NCBI RefSeq assembly: GCF_902500225.1
Contig: NZ_LR722661.1
Span: forward strand, 57,296-121,295
DNA: 64,000 nt
Source of the DNA: Buttiauxella massiliensis
GTDB lineage: Bacteria; Pseudomonadota; Gammaproteobacteria; Enterobacterales; Enterobacteriaceae
Direction: 5' to 3'
Part shown: positions 1 to 8,374 of the stretch, piece after piece
Layout: the number at the start of each line of letters is the position of its first letter
Position numbering within the stretch: the first letter of the stretch is position 1
The notes under the pieces: generated by a model
Database searches by the model: none
What the model saw: only the letters and a program-made list of their open reading frames with translations
Told to the model about the DNA's origin: nothing
Program-made: the position numbers and the translations under genes

Positions 1-56
1 TTTTTGCCCCATCCCACTATACTGCGGCTAATTACGCCAACTCTCTGAGTTTATTC

Positions 57-1073
57 ATGCAAAAAAAATCCATTTACGTTGCCTATACCGGCGGTACTAT
101 CGGTATGCAGCGTTCAGAGCACGGTTACATTCCTGTTTCCGGCCATTTACAACGCCAGTTGGCTTTGATGCCAGAATTCCATCGCCAGGAAATGCCTGAT
201 TTCACGATTCACGAATATCAGCCATTGATGGACTCCTCCGACATGACACCAGAAGACTGGCAGCACATTGCTGATGACATTAAAGCCAATTACGACAAGT
301 ACGACGGTTTTGTGATTCTGCATGGCACCGACACCATGGCGTTTACCGCCTCGGCGCTCTCCTTCATGCTGGAAAACCTCAGCAAGCCGGTGATTGTGAC
401 TGGTTCGCAAATTCCCCTGGCTGAGCTTCGTTCTGATGGGCAGATTAACCTGCTTAACTCTTTGTACATCGCTGCCAATTTCCCAATTAACGAAGTCACT
501 CTATTCTTCAATAACCGTTTGTATCGCGGTAACCGCACCACCAAGGCGCATGCCGACGGTTTTGATGCCTTTGCCTCACCCAATCTGGCACCGTTGCTTG
601 AAGCGGGTATCCACATTCGCCGCCTGAATACGCCAGCCGCACCACACAGCGAAGGCGAGTTAATTGTTCACCCGATTACCCCACAGCCGATTGGTGTGGT
701 GACGATTTACCCAGGGATTTCAGCAGACGTTGTCGGCAATTTTTTACGCCAGCCGGTAAAAGCGCTGATCCTGCGTTCTTATGGTGTGGGTAATGCTCCG
801 CAGCACGGCGCATTCCTCAGAGAGTTACAAGAAGCCTGTTCACGCGGCATTATCGTTGTAAACCTGACGCAATGTATGTCCGGTAAAGTCAATATGGGTG
901 GCTACGCAACGGGTAACGCACTGGCTCAGGCAGGTGTGGTTAGCGGCTTTGATATGACTGTAGAAGCTACGTTGACTAAGCTTCACTATTTGCTCAGCCA
1001 GAATCTGGGTGTGCAGGCCATTCGCGAGGCCATGACTCGCAACTTGCGTGGTGAACTCACCCCAGACGAGTAA
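57..1073 (+). CDS. ansA: L-asparaginase I, cytoplasmic
   Basis: Type I L-asparaginase, hydrolysing L-asparagine to aspartate and ammonia in the cytoplasm. The 338-aa protein matches the E. coli AnsA length and is closely similar along its whole length. The N-terminal nucleophile motif TGGTIG (Thr14) and the second catalytic motif HGTDTM (Thr91-Asp92) are both present, and there is no signal peptide, which separates it from periplasmic AnsB. The ATG is preceded by a short leader containing a possible -10 (TATACT, around 17-22). pncA follows after 9 bases, so the two are probably cotranscribed, as in E. coli. Nothing looks damaged. Confidence 0.97.
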   Translation: MQKKSIYVAYTGGTIGMQRSEHGYIPVSGHLQRQLALMPEFHRQEMPDFTIHEYQPLMDSSDMTPEDWQHIADDIKANYDKYDGFVILHGTDTMAFTASALSFMLENLSKPVIVTGSQIPLAELRSDGQINLLNSLYIAANFPINEVTLFFNNRLYRGNRTTKAHADGFDAFASPNLAPLLEAGIHIRRLNTPAAPHSEGELIVHPITPQPIGVVTIYPGISADVVGNFLRQPVKALILRSYGVGNAPQHGAFLRELQEACSRGIIVVNLTQCMSGKVNMGGYATGNALAQAGVVSGFDMTVEATLTKLHYLLSQNLGVQAIREAMTRNLRGELTPDE

Positions 1074-1082
1074 GGAGACGCC

Positions 1083-1712
1083 ATGAAACGTGCTTTGTTG
1101 ATGGTTGATATACAGAATGATTTTTGTGCCGGTGGTGCCCTTGCTGTCCCTGACGGGGATAGCACTGTCGAAGTCGCGAATATGCTGATTAGCTTTTGCA
1201 AAGCGAAGGGGGATGTCGTAGTTGCATCACAGGACTGGCATCCGTCCAATCACGGGAGTTTTGCCAGTATTCAGCGAACCGAGCCTTATTCACAAGGGAA
1301 GCTTGAGGGACTCAGGCAAACCTGGTGGCCGGATCACTGTGTGCAAAATAGCGAAGGTGCACAGCTCCATCCGTTGCTAAATACGCATGAGATAGACGCT
1401 GTTTTTCAGAAAGGTGAAAACCCACTGATTGATAGTTACAGCGCATTTTTCGATAATGGGCATCGTCAGAAAACGGAGCTTGACAGCTGGCTATTTCGCA
1501 ATGAGATCAAACAGCTAGTGGTGATGGGTTTGGCAACCGATTATTGCGTGAAGTTCACAGTACTCGACGCCCTGACATTGGGCTATGACGTGATAGTGAT
1601 TACAGATGGTTGCCGGGGTGTGAATCTTCATCCTCAGGACAGCCTGAAGGCATTCCAGACTATGTCTGCGGCAGGTGCCACTTTAATGACGTTTGCTGAT
1701 TTTACTTACTAA
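1083..1712 (+). CDS. pncA: Nicotinamidase
   Basis: Nicotinamidase of the isochorismatase-like hydrolase family, converting nicotinamide to nicotinate in NAD salvage; the family also activates pyrazinamide. The 209-aa protein carries the expected Asp9 (MVDIQNDF), a catalytic Lys near 110 (QKGENP) and the nucleophile Cys155 in the motif DYCVKFT. Metal-ligand residues lie in the QDWHP segment. It starts 9 bases after ansA with a GGAG ribosome-binding site overlapping the ansA stop region, so it is the second gene of an ansA-pncA operon. Length is close to the E. coli enzyme (about 213 aa). Confidence 0.96.
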   Translation: MKRALLMVDIQNDFCAGGALAVPDGDSTVEVANMLISFCKAKGDVVVASQDWHPSNHGSFASIQRTEPYSQGKLEGLRQTWWPDHCVQNSEGAQLHPLLNTHEIDAVFQKGENPLIDSYSAFFDNGHRQKTELDSWLFRNEIKQLVVMGLATDYCVKFTVLDALTLGYDVIVITDGCRGVNLHPQDSLKAFQTMSAAGATLMTFADFTY

Positions 1713-1718
1713 TTTCCT

Positions 1719-1742
1719 CCAGGGCGCTATCGCGCCCTTCCC
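1719..1742 (+). terminator. Possible terminator after pncA
   Basis: An inverted repeat AGGGCG / CGCCCT with a six-base loop follows the pncA stop. The following T-run is interrupted by C residues, so termination may be weak. Confidence 0.45.
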
Positions 1743-1791
1743 CCTTTCTCGATTCCGCTCTCATTCTGAACTTTTATTATTCGCTCATTTT

Positions 1792-1805
1792 TGAGAGCGC
1801 TCTCA
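1792..1805. promoter_or_regulatory. Perfect palindrome, LacI/GalR-type operator candidate
   Basis: TGAGAGCGCTCTCA is a perfect 14-bp palindrome with the central CG typical of operators of LacI/GalR-family regulators of sugar use. It lies 110 bp upstream of the chitinase start codon. No LacI-type regulator is encoded nearby, so the cognate protein would be elsewhere. The assignment to this family is inference from the motif shape. Confidence 0.5.
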
Positions 1806-1914
1806 TAATGAATTTGTTTATTAATGCAGCATGTTAGCTGTGTTTTTTACCTGACGCCCCGCTGGGTTACGTCAGGCTTTTAATCGATATTGCTCGTCAA
1901 AGAGGAACTACCCT

Positions 1915-3186
1915 ATGGTCTTCACGCGTAAACTGCTGCCCTTGCTGGCAGTAATACAAATCGCTTGTGCCGGTGTGGCTCAAGCAAGCTCTTACCTCTC
2001 CGTCGGTTATTTCAATGGTGGCGGTGATGTTACTGCCGGGCCTGGTGGCGATATCAATAAACTCGATGTGCGCCAGATAACCCACCTCAACTACTCATTT
2101 GGCCTGATTTACAACGATGAGAAAGACGAAACCAACGCGGCACTGAAAGACGCATCAAAACTGCATCAAATTTGGCTCTCGCCAAAAGTCATCTCAGACC
2201 TTGAAAAGATCCCTGCGCTGCGGAAACAAAATCCGCAGTTGAAGGTTTTACTGTCGGTTGGTGGCTGGGGAGCACGTGGCTTCTCAGGCGCCGCGGCAAC
2301 ACCTGAAAATCGTGCAGTGTTTATCCGGTCGGCACAAGACGTTATTGCCAAATACGGACTGGATGGTATCGATCTGGATTGGGAATATCCGGTGAATGGT
2401 GCGTGGGGTCTGGTAGCCAGCATGCCGGAAGATCGCGCTAACTTCACTTCGTTGCTCAATGAGTTACGTACTGCGCTGGGCAAACAAAAATTACTGACCA
2501 TTGCAGTGGCTGCAAACGTGAAAGGCCCGACCGAATGGGTCGATATGAAAGCCATTGCGCCAGCGCTTGATTACATCAACCTGATGGCCTACGACATGGC
2601 GTATGGCACTCAGTATTTCAACTCGAATCTTTATGACTCAAAAGCCTGGCCAACAGTTGCGAAAGCGGATAAGTACAGCGCTGATTATGTGGTGAGTAAC
2701 TACATTGCTGCGGGCATGAAACCGGCGCAGCTAAATCTGGGTATTGGTTTCTATGGCCGCGTACCTAAGCGCGCAGTGGAGCCAGGCATTGACTGGGATA
2801 AACCAGACGCAGCTAAAAACCCGGTCACCCAACCCTACTTTGGTGCACCGGAAAAAACCGTGTTTACATCGTTTGGGCTGGATCTGTCGAAAGACACTTA
2901 TCTGAAATACAACGATATTGTGAGCAAAATGCTCAACGATCCGCAAAAACGTTTTACTGAGCACTGGGATAACGACGCGCAAGTGCCTTATCTGACAATG
3001 AAATCTGCCGAGGGCAAAGATCTGTTTGCTATCTCGTATGAGAACCCACGTTCAGTGGCGGCCAAAGCGGAGTACATCAAAGCTAAAGGATTGGGTGGCG
3101 CGATGTTCTGGGAGTATGGCGCAGATGACAATAATCAGTTGGCAAAAGAGTTAGCCAAAGATTTGGGCATTAAAACGGAGCATTAA
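1915..3186 (+). CDS. Secreted GH18 chitinase
   Basis: Glycoside hydrolase family 18 chitinase, expected to cleave beta-1,4-N-acetylglucosamine polymers by substrate-assisted catalysis. Residues 1 to about 24 form a Sec signal peptide ending in AQA-S. The hallmark DxxDxDxE motif is intact in DGIDLDWEYP, with acid/base Glu157; SVGGW (around 110) and MAYDMAYG (around 225) are the other conserved barrel-strand motifs. At 423 aa it is a single catalytic domain without an obvious chitin-binding module. It has its own promoter region with a LacI-type palindrome and a strong terminator. In E. coli K-12 this position holds ydjE. The exact substrate (chitin, chitooligosaccharide or peptidoglycan-like glycan) cannot be read from sequence. 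Confidence 0.93.
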   Translation: MVFTRKLLPLLAVIQIACAGVAQASSYLSVGYFNGGGDVTAGPGGDINKLDVRQITHLNYSFGLIYNDEKDETNAALKDASKLHQIWLSPKVISDLEKIPALRKQNPQLKVLLSVGGWGARGFSGAAATPENRAVFIRSAQDVIAKYGLDGIDLDWEYPVNGAWGLVASMPEDRANFTSLLNELRTALGKQKLLTIAVAANVKGPTEWVDMKAIAPALDYINLMAYDMAYGTQYFNSNLYDSKAWPTVAKADKYSADYVVSNYIAAGMKPAQLNLGIGFYGRVPKRAVEPGIDWDKPDAAKNPVTQPYFGAPEKTVFTSFGLDLSKDTYLKYNDIVSKMLNDPQKRFTEHWDNDAQVPYLTMKSAEGKDLFAISYENPRSVAAKAEYIKAKGLGGAMFWEYGADDNNQLAKELAKDLGIKTEH

Positions 3187-3197
3187 TTTTCAAAATC

Positions 3198-3230
3198 AAA
3201 CTGGGCGGCAACTGTGCCACCCAGTTTTTT
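3198..3230 (+). terminator. Terminator of the chitinase gene
   Basis: A GC-rich hairpin (CTGGGCGGCA paired with TGCCACCCAG, one mismatch) is followed by six T residues. It lies between the convergent chitinase and yeaC genes. Confidence 0.85.
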
Positions 3231-3234
3231 GAGT

Positions 3235-3513
3235 TTACAGCTTCACCGTCATAATCGGCGCAGGCTCAATGCCGAACTCTGCTTTAAGCTGCTGCTTACT
3301 CTTCATCACGATGTTGCCATCAGTCCCGATGGTCATATGCTGCGGGTCAGTGTTATGACGCGTCTGCCACATCATCACTAATTGCAAACTGTTCTCTTTT
3401 TGATCGGGCGTCAGTGCCACACCGTCTGGCCATTTTCCCAGCTCAACGGCGGTCACCAGACGTTGATAAACTTCCGGTGTCATTGCTTCTAACATCTCGT
3501 CCAGGTTCATCAT
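3235..3513 (-). CDS. yeaC: YeaC, DUF1315 family protein
   Basis: A 92-aa cytoplasmic protein of the DUF1315 family, known from E. coli as YeaC; its biochemical role is unknown. The sequence begins MMNLDEMLEAMTPEVYQRL and is acidic with no membrane segment. It lies downstream of msrB on the same strand with a 39-base gap, the order seen in E. coli, so the two are probably cotranscribed. The start is one of two adjacent ATG codons. Confidence 0.92.
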   Translation of the reverse strand: MMNLDEMLEAMTPEVYQRLVTAVELGKWPDGVALTPDQKENSLQLVMMWQTRHNTDPQHMTIGTDGNIVMKSKQQLKAEFGIEPAPIMTVKL

Positions 3514-3552
3514 GTGGCAAGTTCCTGTGGAATAATTTGCTGAATCGATTTT

Positions 3553-3966
3553 TCAACCTTCGATTTGCTCACCGTTTTGGTCGTCGGTGAAGTTTAATGA
3601 GGCTGAATTCACGCAGTAACGTTCACCTGTTGGCTGCGGGCCATCCGGGAAAACATGGCCTAAGTGGGCTTCACAATTGCCGCAGCGGATTTCAATCCGC
3701 TCCATACCATGTGAGAAGTCCTTGATGTAGTTAATAGCGCTGTCGCTTACTGGTTCATAGAAGCTAGGCCAGCCGCAGCCTGAGTCATACTTAGACTCTG
3801 ACATAAACAATGGTGCGTCGCAGACCAGGCAGTGATACACCCCTTCCCGTTTGTTATGCAGCAGACGCCCGGAAAACGGTGGCTCAGTGCCATGCTTCTG
3901 GGTGACATAAAACTGCATCTCAGAAAGGTTTTTTTTCGATAAATCAGGAGGTAATTGGTTAGCCAT
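3553..3966 (-). CDS. msrB: Peptide-methionine (R)-S-oxide reductase
   Basis: MsrB reduces methionine-R-sulfoxide residues in oxidised proteins using thioredoxin. The 137-aa protein has the two zinc-binding CxxC pairs (Cys46/Cys49 and Cys95/Cys98) and the catalytic Cys118 in [11 protein letters not shown]. The central GCGWPSF motif is also conserved. Length equals the E. coli protein. It is divergent from gapA and upstream of yeaC, the standard enterobacterial order. It is likely transcribed from the shared msrB-gapA intergenic region. Confidence 0.97.
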   Translation of the reverse strand: MANQLPPDLSKKNLSEMQFYVTQKHGTEPPFSGRLLHNKREGVYHCLVCDAPLFMSESKYDSGCGWPSFYEPVSDSAINYIKDFSHGMERIEIRCGNCEAHLGHVFPDGPQPTGERYCVNSASLNFTDDQNGEQIEG

Positions 3967-4087
3967 ATGCGTACATCTCGGGCAGTGGGAACTGTAACTG
4001 ATAACAGCATGATTCTAACAAAAAATTAACAACGCCGTGCTGTTTTTTGTTCTAAACTTAGCCCTGAATTTCTGGCGCAGCGTCAAT

Positions 4088-4103
4088 TGTGATCGCCGTC
4101 ACA
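4088..4103. promoter_or_regulatory. CRP binding site candidate upstream of gapA
   Basis: TGTGA-N6-TCACA gives both perfect CRP half-sites with the correct six-base spacer. It lies in the msrB-gapA intergenic region, about 225 bases before the gapA start. E. coli gapA is known to have several promoters, including a cAMP-CRP dependent one, which fits. Confidence 0.75.
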
Positions 4104-4241
4104 TTCTTGTTGGAATGGTCCTTTAAAATTCCTCGCATCGTCCCCATTTGGATAAAGAGCCAAAAGGGAAGCGCGAGGCGGTTCAGTCGTTCAAATGATG
4201 TCCATAGGATTGATTTGTCGCAATGATTGACACGATTCCGC

Positions 4242-4269
4242 TTGACGCTGAGTAAGGTTTTTGTAATTT
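4242..4269 (+). promoter_or_regulatory. gapA proximal promoter
   Basis: A TTGACG -35 element and TAATTT -10 element are separated by 16 bases. The segment leading to the start codon closely resembles the E. coli gapA promoter. The 346-base msrB-gapA gap also holds the CRP site; no small gene was recognised there. Confidence 0.7.
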
Positions 4270-4300
4270 TACAGGCAACCTTTTATTCACTAACAAATAG

Positions 4301-5308
<1,008 letters not shown>

Positions 5309-5331
5309 GTTGAGATGAGCTATTAGTCCTG

Positions 5332-5360
5332 AAGGCGACCCATGCGGTCGCCTTTTTTTT
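5332..5360 (+). terminator. gapA terminator
   Basis: Hairpin GGCGACC-CATGC-GGTCGCC followed by eight T residues, directly after gapA and before yeaD. Confidence 0.9.
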
Positions 5361-5383
5361 GCCTTCGATTGATAGGTGAGTCA

Positions 5384-6271
5384 ATGATTAACAAAATTTT
5401 TGCCCTTCCAGTAATTGAACAAATCACTCCTTCTATTTCCCGCCGTCAGATTGATGAGCTGGAAGTTATCGTGGTTGAACATCCACAAGCTCGTGGTGCT
5501 GTGACTTTGCAAGGCGCACACCTGTTGTCATGGAAACCAGCAGGTGAAGAAGAAGTGCTTTGGCTTAGCGGCAACACACCGTTCAAACACGGCACCGCTA
5601 TTCGTGGCGGCGTGCCCATCTGCTGGCCATGGTTTGGCCCAGGTGCACAAGCAGACCTGCCAGCGCACGGTTTTGCCCGCAACCTGCCATGGACTCTGAC
5701 TGCGCATAACGAAGATGAAAGCGGCGTTGCACTGACCTTCGAATTGCAAAGCAGCGATGCGACTCGCAAGTACTGGCCACATGACTTTACCCTGTATGCT
5801 CGTTACAAACTGGGTAAAACCTGTGAGATGGAACTGGAAGCGCACGGCGAGTTCGAAGTTAACTCCGCTCTGCATACTTATTTCAACGTTGGCGATATTG
5901 CTGATGTGAAAGTGAGTGGTCTGGGTATCAAGTATATTGATAAAGTGCTTAACGCTTCTGAAGGTCAGTTAACCGACGGCGTGCAGACCTTCCCGGATCG
6001 CACAGACCGTGTTTATCTGGACCCAGAAGAATGCAGCGTCATTCATGATGCGAGCATGAACCGCACCATTGACGTTGTTCACCACCACCACGTCAATGTG
6101 GTTGGCTGGAACCCAGGCCCGGCACTGTCTACTTCTATGGCAGATATGCCAGATGATGGTTACAAGACTTTTGTGTGTGTGGAAACCGCATGTGCAAGCG
6201 CAACACAGAAAGCGGCCGCTGATAAACCAGCTCGTTTAGCGACAACTATTCGTGTAGCGAAAAAAGCTTAA
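5384..6271 (+). CDS. yeaD: D-hexose-6-phosphate mutarotase
   Basis: Aldose-1-epimerase-like protein of the YeaD family, interconverting anomers of glucose-6-phosphate and related hexose-6-phosphates. The start ATG at 5384 follows an AGGTGAG ribosome-binding site and gives 295 aa, matching the E. coli protein; a longer frame from 5342 would begin inside the gapA terminator. Conserved features include GGVPICWPWFGP, HGFARN and the C-terminal FVCVE segment. It lies directly downstream of gapA, in line with a glycolytic role. Its stop codon overlaps the convergent yeaE stop by four bases. Confidence 0.95.
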   Translation: MINKIFALPVIEQITPSISRRQIDELEVIVVEHPQARGAVTLQGAHLLSWKPAGEEEVLWLSGNTPFKHGTAIRGGVPICWPWFGPGAQADLPAHGFARNLPWTLTAHNEDESGVALTFELQSSDATRKYWPHDFTLYARYKLGKTCEMELEAHGEFEVNSALHTYFNVGDIADVKVSGLGIKYIDKVLNASEGQLTDGVQTFPDRTDRVYLDPEECSVIHDASMNRTIDVVHHHHVNVVGWNPGPALSTSMADMPDDGYKTFVCVETACASATQKAAADKPARLATTIRVAKKA

Positions 6272-7119
6272 ACCATATCTAAAGGCGTTTTGCGGCCCGG
6301 TGCCGGGAACGCCTTTTCCATCAGTGCTATTTCTTCCTGACTCAAGGCAATTTCGAGTGCCGCCGCATTTTCTTTCACATGCGCCACACTCCCCGCTTTC
6401 GGAATGGCCATCACACCATCATGGTGAATGACCCACGCCAGTAATAGCTGCGCGACGCTCACACCCTTACGGTTTGCCAACTCATTGAGCGCCGGATGGT
6501 TCATCAACCCACTACGCAAACGTCCAGCTTGAGCTAACGGGCAATAAGCCATAACAGGCATATGTTGTTGCTGGCACCATGGCAGTAAATCATGTTCAAT
6601 CCCGCGAGATGCAAGGTGGTAAAGCACCTGGTTGGTAGCACATCCGCGCCCACCAGCCGTATTCCATAACTCCTGCATATCTGCATAGTCGAGATTCGAA
6701 ACACCCCAGCAGCGAATTTTGCCATGCTCAATCAGTTGCTGCATAACACTGACCGTATCTTGCGGGGGGATATCACCTCGCCAGTGCAGTAAATAGAGGT
6801 CGAGATAATCTGTTTTTAGCCTTTTCAGGCTCGCCTCACAGGCGGCAATTGCCTGCTGCCCCGACGCATTCCATGGGTACACTTTTGAAACGAGGAAAAC
6901 CTCATCTCGTCTGCCGCTAATAGCTTCACCCACCACTTTTTCCGCTTCGCCATCCGCGTACATTTCGGCGGTGTCGATAAGTCTCAGGCCAAGGTCAATG
7001 CCCGCTCGTAGGGCATTAACTTCATCCATTCGCTGAGCCGCGTTTTCACCCATATACCAGGTCCCTTGCCCAATGGCCGGCAACAATTTTGATTCAGAAA
7101 AGGAAATTTGTTTTGTCAT
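6268..7119 (-). CDS. yeaE: Aldo/keto reductase YeaE
   Basis: NADPH-dependent aldo/keto reductase; E. coli YeaE reduces methylglyoxal among other aldehydes. The 283-aa TIM-barrel protein shows the AKR catalytic set: Asp in LIDTAEMY, Tyr in the same motif, Lys in LVSKVYP and His in LYLLHWRG. The C-terminal IPKAGS segment is the NADP-binding signature. It converges on yeaD and lies downstream of mipA on the same strand, as in E. coli. Its ribosome-binding site is GGAGCGGTG ahead of ATG at 7119. Confidence 0.94.
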   Translation of the reverse strand: MTKQISFSESKLLPAIGQGTWYMGENAAQRMDEVNALRAGIDLGLRLIDTAEMYADGEAEKVVGEAISGRRDEVFLVSKVYPWNASGQQAIAACEASLKRLKTDYLDLYLLHWRGDIPPQDTVSVMQQLIEHGKIRCWGVSNLDYADMQELWNTAGGRGCATNQVLYHLASRGIEHDLLPWCQQQHMPVMAYCPLAQAGRLRSGLMNHPALNELANRKGVSVAQLLLAWVIHHDGVMAIPKAGSVAHVKENAAALEIALSQEEIALMEKAFPAPGRKTPLDMV

Positions 7120-7157
7120 GACACCGCTCCTTAAATGATTGCACCAACATAATGCAA

Positions 7158-7177
7158 ACGGGGCGCAAGCGCCCCGT
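7158..7177 (-). terminator. Hairpin after mipA
   Basis: A strong inverted repeat ACGGGGCGC/GCGCCCCGT with a two-base loop lies just downstream of mipA. The T-run on the minus strand is short, so it may act as a terminator or as an RNA 3' end stabiliser. Confidence 0.55.
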
Positions 7178-7198
7178 ATTAATGCACAAATTGCACTA

Positions 7199-7948
7199 TC
7201 AGAAACTGTACGTTACGCCAGTCATCAATACACCCGTCCACTCTTTATCAATCATCGGGCTGTTGGTGACTTCATCGGTCAGGCGTATATAACGGCCCAT
7301 ACCAAACACATTCCAGCTATCAGTCAGTTTGTAGTTAACAGACAACTCAACATATGGTGACCAGCTATCGTCAGGATCATAAGAATCTAAGCCACTACGC
7401 AGGGACTCTTTCTTACTCACGCCATAATAGTATTCGTTCTGGTTTTCGCTGCTCCATGTAATCCCGATACCCGGTGTCAACGTCAATCTGTCGCTGTTAT
7501 AGCGATATAACCATGCGGTATCCCACGTGACCCCATTGCTATTATCCAACGTATCGCCTGCCAGCACAGTGCGTAAGAAACCGTAATCGGTGTAATGCAC
7601 ATATGACAGACCCGCCATCAGCGTAGCTTTGCGGTTGTCTAACTGACGCATACTTTTGGAATCACTGTCTTTCGCACGGAAAAAGAGCGGAGAGTAATAA
7701 GCAGTGATAGAAAGTTTGTCGGTCTTATCGTTCCACAGATAGTAACCCGCATTTAAACCACGCAAATAAAAACTATCGCCTTCGTAACCCACCATCGGAA
7801 CTGGATACACACGATCCTGATCGCCTTTATATGGGTTTGGGGTAACAAGGGCTGCAGCGCCTAAAGACCATGGGCCGTCAGCGGCATGCACAACAGAAAA
7901 AGATGAGGCAAGCAACGCCCCTAATGTCAGAATTTTGAATTTGCTCAC
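7199..7948 (-). CDS. mipA: MltA-interacting outer membrane scaffold protein
   Basis: MipA is an outer membrane beta-barrel protein of the MipA/OmpV family which in E. coli bridges the lytic transglycosylase MltA and PBP1B. The 249-aa precursor has a signal peptide (about residues 1-22, ending VHA-AD) and ends in the aromatic GVTYSF typical of outer membrane barrels. Alternating hydrophobic strands are visible through the length. It sits upstream of yeaE and divergent from yeaG, as in E. coli. Confidence 0.94.
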   Translation of the reverse strand: MSKFKILTLGALLASSFSVVHAADGPWSLGAAALVTPNPYKGDQDRVYPVPMVGYEGDSFYLRGLNAGYYLWNDKTDKLSITAYYSPLFFRAKDSDSKSMRQLDNRKATLMAGLSYVHYTDYGFLRTVLAGDTLDNSNGVTWDTAWLYRYNSDRLTLTPGIGITWSSENQNEYYYGVSKKESLRSGLDSYDPDDSWSPYVELSVNYKLTDSWNVFGMGRYIRLTDEVTNSPMIDKEWTGVLMTGVTYSF

Positions 7949-8374
7949 AATCCATTAAGTCCTTTAATCAAATAATCAGCGGTAAGAGTGTAACCTCCCA
8001 AGCTCTTCACCCCAAATTTTTTACTCAAATTAAACCTAAAAGCAACTTATCAACATCTCGCATACAGGTTTCACCTTCTTTTCATTTTTATGAACGACAT
8101 ATGAACGCCGTAGCTTCCTTTAACAACAAAAGGAGAAATAAATGGATGAGTTATTGATATGTCATTGAAATTGGCTTGTGGCCGTATGCAAGTTTTGCAA
8201 ATGCCATCTACGCTTTATTTTAGGAAGATGAAATACGCTGAACGCAGCAATAAAACTGCCACTAACGAAGTTGGCATAAGGGTTGCTCAAGATTCAGGAG
8301 ACGTCTTCCGGGAGCCCCCATTACTATTACCTTCGGCTCTCTAACCTGTGCTAAAAACGAAAGGACGGCATGCC
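7949..8374. other. mipA-yeaG divergent intergenic region
   Basis: This 426-base gap contains promoters for both divergent genes. A sigma-54 element is recognisable at 8271-8287. A 61-codon frame at 8159-8344 has no recognisable product and overlaps the promoter, so I do not call it a gene. Confidence 0.6.
8271..8287 (+). promoter_or_regulatory. Sigma-54 promoter of yeaGH
   Basis: TTGGCATAAGGGTTGCT matches the RpoN consensus TTGGCAC-N5-TTGCT, with GG and GC elements separated by exactly ten bases. Transcription would begin about 12 bases after the GC, near 8297, some 78 bases before the yeaG start codon. E. coli yeaGH is reported to be NtrC/RpoN and RpoS dependent, which supports the call. 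Confidence 0.85.

Noticed and set aside
8159..8344. 61-codon frame upstream of yeaG
   Set aside because: It overlaps the sigma-54 promoter, has no recognisable product and no ribosome-binding site.
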